Assembly (NCBI GenBank): GCA_963923455.1
Contig: CAWULT010000081.1
Location: 1-20,340 of the forward strand
Length of the DNA stretch: 20,340 nucleotides
Source: CAWULT01 sp963923455
Lineage (GTDB): Bacteria; Acidobacteriota; Vicinamibacteria; Vicinamibacterales; UBA2999
Direction of reading: 5' to 3'
Of this stretch, positions 15,534 through 20,340 are shown piece by piece. The translations under genes and the position numbers were made by a program. Position 1 is the first letter of the stretch. Each line of letters starts with the position of its first letter. Under the pieces are notes generated by a model that was given only the letters and a program-made list of their open reading frames with translations, was not told the DNA's origin and ran no database searches.

Positions 15534-16130
15534 ATGGCAACCGACGGACTGCGGTTCACCGAGATCGAGCACAAGTTCGTCGTGGGCGACGACTTCGACC
15601 TCGGACGCTTCGCCGCCACGCTGGACGCCCTCGGGCCGAGCCACGTCACGGCCCTGCCGGTCGAGGACCGCTACTTCCTGACCGAGGACGGCGTCCGGCG
15701 CCGGTTCGTGGTGCGCCACCGGTTCGACCGCGACCTGCACCACCTGACCGTCAAGACGCTCGACCCCGATGCCGAGGTGCGCGTGGAGGTGAACCTCGAC
15801 CTCGGGCACCACGCCGGCGACCAGCGCGCACAGGTGGACGCATTCGTCCGGCAGTTCGGCGTGCGCTGGGAGGGCGGCATCCACAAGGACATCCGCGTGT
15901 GGCACTTCGCCGACGTCGAGGTCGTCTACTACGCGGCTACGAACGGCCCCCGCTCCGTGCGCTGCGTCGAGTTCGAGGCCACCGAGAAGCCGTCGCTCGC
16001 GCACGCGCTCGAGGCGCTCTCGCGATACGAGCGGCTGACGGGGTTCGACGCCCGCGAACGGACACCGCTGTCGCTGCTGCAGATCCTGTGTCCGGAGATC
16101 GAGGCGCTGCTCGGCGGCTCCGTGGCCTGA
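15534..16130 (+). CDS. CYTH-like (triphosphate tunnel metalloenzyme-like) protein
   Basis: The 198-residue protein begins with EIEHK (residues 10-14), which matches the ExExK signature of the CYTH superfamily of triphosphatases and adenylate cyclases. Later charged strands fit the tunnel pattern: YFLTEDGVRRRFVVRHRF, LTVKTLD, EVRVEVNLDL and VRCVEFEATEKP. The fold assignment rests on this pattern and on length, so it is moderate. The ATG has a strong GGAGGGAGG site just upstream and lies 13 bases after the PLD gene, so the two are likely in one operon. The 3' end faces the asparaginase-like gene with 6 bases between them. No specific substrate can be named. Confidence 0.65.
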   Translation: MATDGLRFTEIEHKFVVGDDFDLGRFAATLDALGPSHVTALPVEDRYFLTEDGVRRRFVVRHRFDRDLHHLTVKTLDPDAEVRVEVNLDLGHHAGDQRAQVDAFVRQFGVRWEGGIHKDIRVWHFADVEVVYYAATNGPRSVRCVEFEATEKPSLAHALEALSRYERLTGFDARERTPLSLLQILCPEIEALLGGSVA

Positions 16131-16136
16131 CCGGGC

Positions 16137-16634
16137 CTACCCGCCCGTCTCCTCGAACACGCCCGTCTCCCGGTTCTTGCGGACGCGGTTCCACGCGAAG
16201 TGGCGGCCGTTCATCGCCACGTAGACGCCGGCCGGCAGCACCTGCGCGAACGACAGGGCACTCCCCAGGTTGAACAGCCCGTCGGAGCTGCCGAACGCGT
16301 ACGGCACCATCGCGCCCGTCAGCACGACGGTCTTGCCCGGCACGTCGCGCGCCAGCGCCTCGGCCGTCGCCACCATCGTGTCGGTGCCGTGGGTGACGAC
16401 GATGCGCTCCTCCTCGCACTGGGCGCAGTTGCGGACGATGACGGCGCGGTCCTCGTCGGTCATCTGGAGGCTGTCGACCATCATCAGCGTGCGGATCGAC
16501 ACGTCGACGCGCGACCGGCCGAGGCGCAGCATCTCGGCGACGTGCGAGTCGCCGAAGGAGAGCCGGCCCGCGATCTCGTCGTAAGTCTTGTCGAAGGTGC
16601 CGCCGGTGACGAAGATGCGGATCACGTGGGCCAC
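16137..16634 (-). CDS. short one-domain L-asparaginase-like protein
   Basis: Asparaginases hydrolyse Asn to Asp and ammonia. This 165-residue protein matches only the N-terminal catalytic domain of the about 330-residue enzymes. The first active-site loop is FVTGGTFDKTY (Thr13, Tyr18) and the second THGTDTM (Thr81, Asp85), with Lys101 as a candidate for the further catalytic Lys; GRHFAWNRVRKNRE near the end is typical of the short family. The C-terminal domain is absent, and there is no room for it, because the convergent CYTH-like gene ends 6 bases away. A family of such short proteins exists, so this is probably not a broken gene. The GTG start lies 7 bases after the symporter stop, in the same operon. 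Confidence 0.85.
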   Translation of the reverse strand: MAHVIRIFVTGGTFDKTYDEIAGRLSFGDSHVAEMLRLGRSRVDVSIRTLMMVDSLQMTDEDRAVIVRNCAQCEEERIVVTHGTDTMVATAEALARDVPGKTVVLTGAMVPYAFGSSDGLFNLGSALSFAQVLPAGVYVAMNGRHFAWNRVRKNRETGVFEETGG

Positions 16635-16641
16635 GGGCGGC

Positions 16642-18344
<1,703 letters not shown>

Positions 18345-18345
<1 letters not shown>

Positions 18346-18428
18346 CAGCGGAAGTACTCCTGGAAGGCGTACAGGGCGGCCAGCACGCCGACCCAGATCA
18401 CGAGCACGCGGACGTAGGCCGTACGCAT
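18345..18428 (-). CDS. 27-residue single-pass membrane peptide, symporter-coupled
   Basis: This tiny ORF reads from ATG (18428) to a TGA that overlaps the symporter ATG. It encodes a basic N-terminus (MRTAYVR), one hydrophobic stretch (VLVIWVGVLAALYAF) and an EYFR tail, the pattern of a single membrane helix. It starts 5 bases after the stop of the lyase gene. Sodium symporters of this family are known to have small membrane partners in some branches (for example YhdT with PanF), but those are larger. It could instead be a leader peptide that sets symporter translation. Its coding nature rests on the gene packing and the composition. Confidence 0.6.
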
Positions 18429-18433
18429 GGGCC

Positions 18434-19888
18434 TCACAGCACCTGGCTCCGCTGACGGAGCCGCGCCTCGGCCGACGCCACCGCCTGGCGGGTACCGGTC
18501 ACCCACGCCACGTCGGCCCGCAGGTTCGTGCGCGCCTCCTCGAGCGCCCGGCCCGTCTCGACCGGCGCTGGCCCGCCGTGCGTGCGGCGGACCTCCACGA
18601 AGTGTCTCGGGCTCATGATCCTCGCGATCTCCGCCTCGTCGTAGTGGAGCGCCGTTCCGAGCAGTTCGGCCGACACGCGGGCCAGGAGTGGGCCCAGCGC
18701 CGACTCCGGCGCGGCGCGCCGCGCGCTCAGGAACGCGCCGGCCACCGCGTGCGCCGACTTGAACGGCACGCCGTGGCCGCGCACCAGGTGGTCGGCCAGT
18801 TCCGTCGCGGTCGTGCCGCCCGTCGCGGCCCGCGCCTCGAGCCGCGCGACGTCGAAATCCGCGCCGCGCAGCGCGGCCGACACCAGCGTCACCGTCCGCA
18901 GCGCGTCGCGGAACGTGGCGGCAACGAGCGGCTGCAGGTCGTCCTCGGTGTCCACCGTGTCGCCGAACGGCGTGTTGTGCACGGTGGCCGCGATGGCGGC
19001 AGCCTCGCCGACGGCCTTGCTGCCGATGGCGCGCGCGTGCTCGAGCGCCACGGGGTTGCGCTTCTGCGGCATGATGCTGCTGGCCTGCACGAAGCCGTCG
19101 GCCAGCCGCAGGTACCCGAACTCCATCGTGCACCACAGCAGCAGGTCCTGGACGAACCGCCCCAGACCGACGAGCATCACCGAGGTGGCGGCCGCGCTCT
19201 CGAGCAGGTAGTCGACCGTGGCGATGCTGCCGTAGGTGTTGCCGGTGGGCTCGTCGAAACCGAGCAGATCGCTCGTCAGCCGGCGGTCGATCGGGAAACC
19301 CGTCCCGGTGATCGCGCACGCCCCGAGCGGGCACCGGTTGGTCGACGCGTGGGCAGCGCGCAGCCGGCGAACGTCGCGCTCGAGCTGCTCGAGCACGGCC
19401 AGCAGGTAGTGCGCGATCGTCGTGGGCTGGGCGGGCTGCGTGTGCGTGTGCGCGGCGAACACCGTCTCGCGGTGCCTGGCCGCCAGCTCGACGAGGTTCG
19501 CCCGCAGGTCGTTGACCCCCTGGACGAGCGTCAGGATCCAGTCCCGCTGCCGGATCCGGTACATCGTCATGTCGACGTCGTTTCGGCTCCGGGCCGTGTT
19601 GAGCCGGCCGGCGACGTCCTCGCCGCACGCCTCGGTCACGAGCCGCTCGACGTAGAAGAACAGATCCTCGCAGGTGCCGTCGTACCGCGCGTCTCGGACG
19701 TCGCTCATCGACACGGCGTCGAGCGCGTCGCGCAGCACCGCGGCGTCGGCGGCGCCGACGATGCCGCGGTCGGCCAGCATGACGAGGTGGGCGTACTGGA
19801 CGGACATCAGCGGAGCCAGGAACAGCGTCTTGGCGTCCTCGAAGTTCTCGCTGAGGACCTGCGACACGTATTCCGGATCGAACCGCAT
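18434..19888 (-). CDS. argininosuccinate-lyase-family protein, probably with a different substrate
   Basis: The family makes fumarate by beta-elimination from succinyl-type compounds (argininosuccinate, adenylosuccinate, EDDS and others). This 484-residue protein shows the family marks: ARSRNDVDMT (99-108), HTHTQPAQPTT with candidate catalytic His149, SPLG-like CPLGACA, and the flexible Ser loop SSIMPQKRNP (Ser270/Ser271, Lys276). It differs from biosynthetic ArgH: the WGGRF N-terminus is missing, and the YNKDMQEDK segment that binds the arginine part is replaced by FGDTVDTEDDL, so Tyr, Gln and Lys become Asp310, Glu315 and Leu318. It is the first gene of a minus-strand operon with a membrane peptide, a symporter and an asparaginase-like protein, which points to catabolism. 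I call it ArgH-like and give no symbol. Confidence 0.88.
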   Translation of the reverse strand: MRFDPEYVSQVLSENFEDAKTLFLAPLMSVQYAHLVMLADRGIVGAADAAVLRDALDAVSMSDVRDARYDGTCEDLFFYVERLVTEACGEDVAGRLNTARSRNDVDMTMYRIRQRDWILTLVQGVNDLRANLVELAARHRETVFAAHTHTQPAQPTTIAHYLLAVLEQLERDVRRLRAAHASTNRCPLGACAITGTGFPIDRRLTSDLLGFDEPTGNTYGSIATVDYLLESAAATSVMLVGLGRFVQDLLLWCTMEFGYLRLADGFVQASSIMPQKRNPVALEHARAIGSKAVGEAAAIAATVHNTPFGDTVDTEDDLQPLVAATFRDALRTVTLVSAALRGADFDVARLEARAATGGTTATELADHLVRGHGVPFKSAHAVAGAFLSARRAAPESALGPLLARVSAELLGTALHYDEAEIARIMSPRHFVEVRRTHGGPAPVETGRALEEARTNLRADVAWVTGTRQAVASAEARLRQRSQVL

Positions 19889-19896
19889 GACTCCGG

Positions 19897-19902
19897 AGTA
19901 TA
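19897..19902 (-). promoter_or_regulatory. -10-like element just upstream of the ArgH-like gene
   Basis: TATACT on the minus strand (5 of 6 matches to TATAAT) lies only 8 bases before the ATG at 19888, with no good -35 in the usual place. If used, transcription would begin almost at the start codon, giving a leaderless or nearly leaderless mRNA. It is in the 44-base gap between the M61-type gene and the lyase gene. Confidence 0.4.
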
Positions 19903-19932
19903 GCGCCCGTGACCGGGCATCCCTGCGCGGCC

Positions 19933-20340
19933 TCAGCGCCCGGGCGTCAGCCAGCGGCCGCGCGCGGCCTGCTGCACGTCGCTGGCCGCCGGGTTCACCT
20001 CGAGCCGCCAGCCGCGCGCCGGCTCGGTGCCGAACGTCACGTCGAACCGCATGAGCTGCTCGCGCCGCGCGACGAGCATCGACACCTTGTCGCCGGGCCG
20101 GTACTGATCGAGCCGGTTGTCGAAGCGATCCGCGCGTACCCGGAAGTCGCCGAGGGCGAGGATCTCGTCGTCGACGTTCAGGCCGGCCGCCATCGCCGGC
20201 GTGTCGCGCCGCACCTGCGTGACGACGAGCCGGCCGGCGTCGTTGCGCGTCCCGATGCCGAGGTACGGCCGGCCGGGCCGGTCGGCCGGCACCGCGACCG
20301 AGCGGAACCGCAGCCCCAGCGTCTCGAGCGCCTCGGCGTA
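19933..20340 (-). CDS. C-terminal PDZ part of an M61 (glycyl aminopeptidase) family protein, cut by window
   Basis: The frame is open to the window end, so only the last 135 residues are visible; an internal GTG at 20292 should not be taken as a start. The sequence begins YAEALETLGL and then gives a PDZ domain: PYLGIGTRND, VVTQVRRDTPAMAAGLNVDDEIL, VRADRFDNRL, YRPGDKVSMLVARRE. The tail (ARGWRLEVNPAA and QQAARGRWL) matches the end of M61 peptidases, which are usually exported zinc enzymes with a C-terminal PDZ domain. The catalytic part is outside the window. It lies 44 bases upstream of the lyase operon in the same direction. Confidence 0.8.
   Translation of the reverse strand, partial: YAEALETLGLRFRSVAVPADRPGRPYLGIGTRNDAGRLVVTQVRRDTPAMAAGLNVDDEILALGDFRVRADRFDNRLDQYRPGDKVSMLVARREQLMRFDVTFGTEPARGWRLEVNPAASDVQQAARGRWLTPGR

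Noticed and set aside
13415..15649. A long open frame on the minus strand (about 740 codons)
   Set aside because: It is an antisense shadow of folB, the SDR and the PLD gene. Its translation is Arg/His/Pro-rich with no recognisable domain, as expected from GC-rich codon use opposite real genes.
16137..16634. A frameshifted or truncated full-length asparaginase
   Set aside because: The facing CYTH-like gene begins 6 bases beyond the stop, leaving no remnant of a C-terminal domain, and short family members are known.

Overview
The window is very GC-rich (about 70% by eye), densely packed, and shows many stop/start overlaps of the ATGA, GTGA and TGATG type. Gram-negative features are present: signal peptides, a small outer-membrane-barrel-like protein, and Sec-exported M16 peptidases. 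The ArsS-type radical SAM protein, the paired M16 peptidases and the small exported Gly-rich proteins would fit an Acidobacteriota genome, possibly class Vicinamibacteria. That placement is inference; the window has no rRNA or tRNA marker. I saw no mobile element, CRISPR array or RNA gene.

Layout. (1) 1-3402, plus strand: the 3' part of a large protein with a CHAT (caspase-like) domain and a C-terminal transglutaminase-like module, followed 3 bases later by an alpha/beta hydrolase. This is the most unusual part of the window. The CHAT His and Cys positions both appear to be Phe, while the transglutaminase-like Cys and His are kept. (2) 3595-5784, plus: three tandem diverged copies of a small exported Gly-rich protein and a fourth gene for a small barrel-like protein. 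(3) 5831-7464, minus: purK and purE, overlapping, with a dyad-flanked -10-like element upstream. (4) 7629-14344, plus: an M16 peptidase pair (one active, one lacking the zinc motif), a DinB-like protein, an AhpD-like protein, ArsS, a methyltransferase, FolB and a short-chain reductase. Most are overlapping or separated by only a few bases. (5) 14369-16130, plus: a phospholipase-D-fold protein and a CYTH-like protein. (6) 16137-20340, minus: the end of an M61-type peptidase, an argininosuccinate-lyase-family protein with altered substrate residues, a 27-residue membrane peptide, a sodium:solute symporter and a one-domain asparaginase.

How they may work together. purEK is the two-enzyme route for carboxylating aminoimidazole ribonucleotide. 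The M16 pair probably forms an exported heterodimeric metallopeptidase. AhpD-like plus ArsS is a known pair in arsenosugar synthesis, but no arsM is in the window. FolB plus the TGxxxRxG reductase suggests pterin/folate work. The minus-strand lyase, membrane peptide, symporter and asparaginase look like one uptake-and-breakdown unit, possibly for an aspartate- or succinyl-amino-acid-type compound; the substrate is unknown. The CHAT/transglutaminase protein with the hydrolase resembles the modular make-up of conflict or signalling systems and is the best candidate here for something undescribed.
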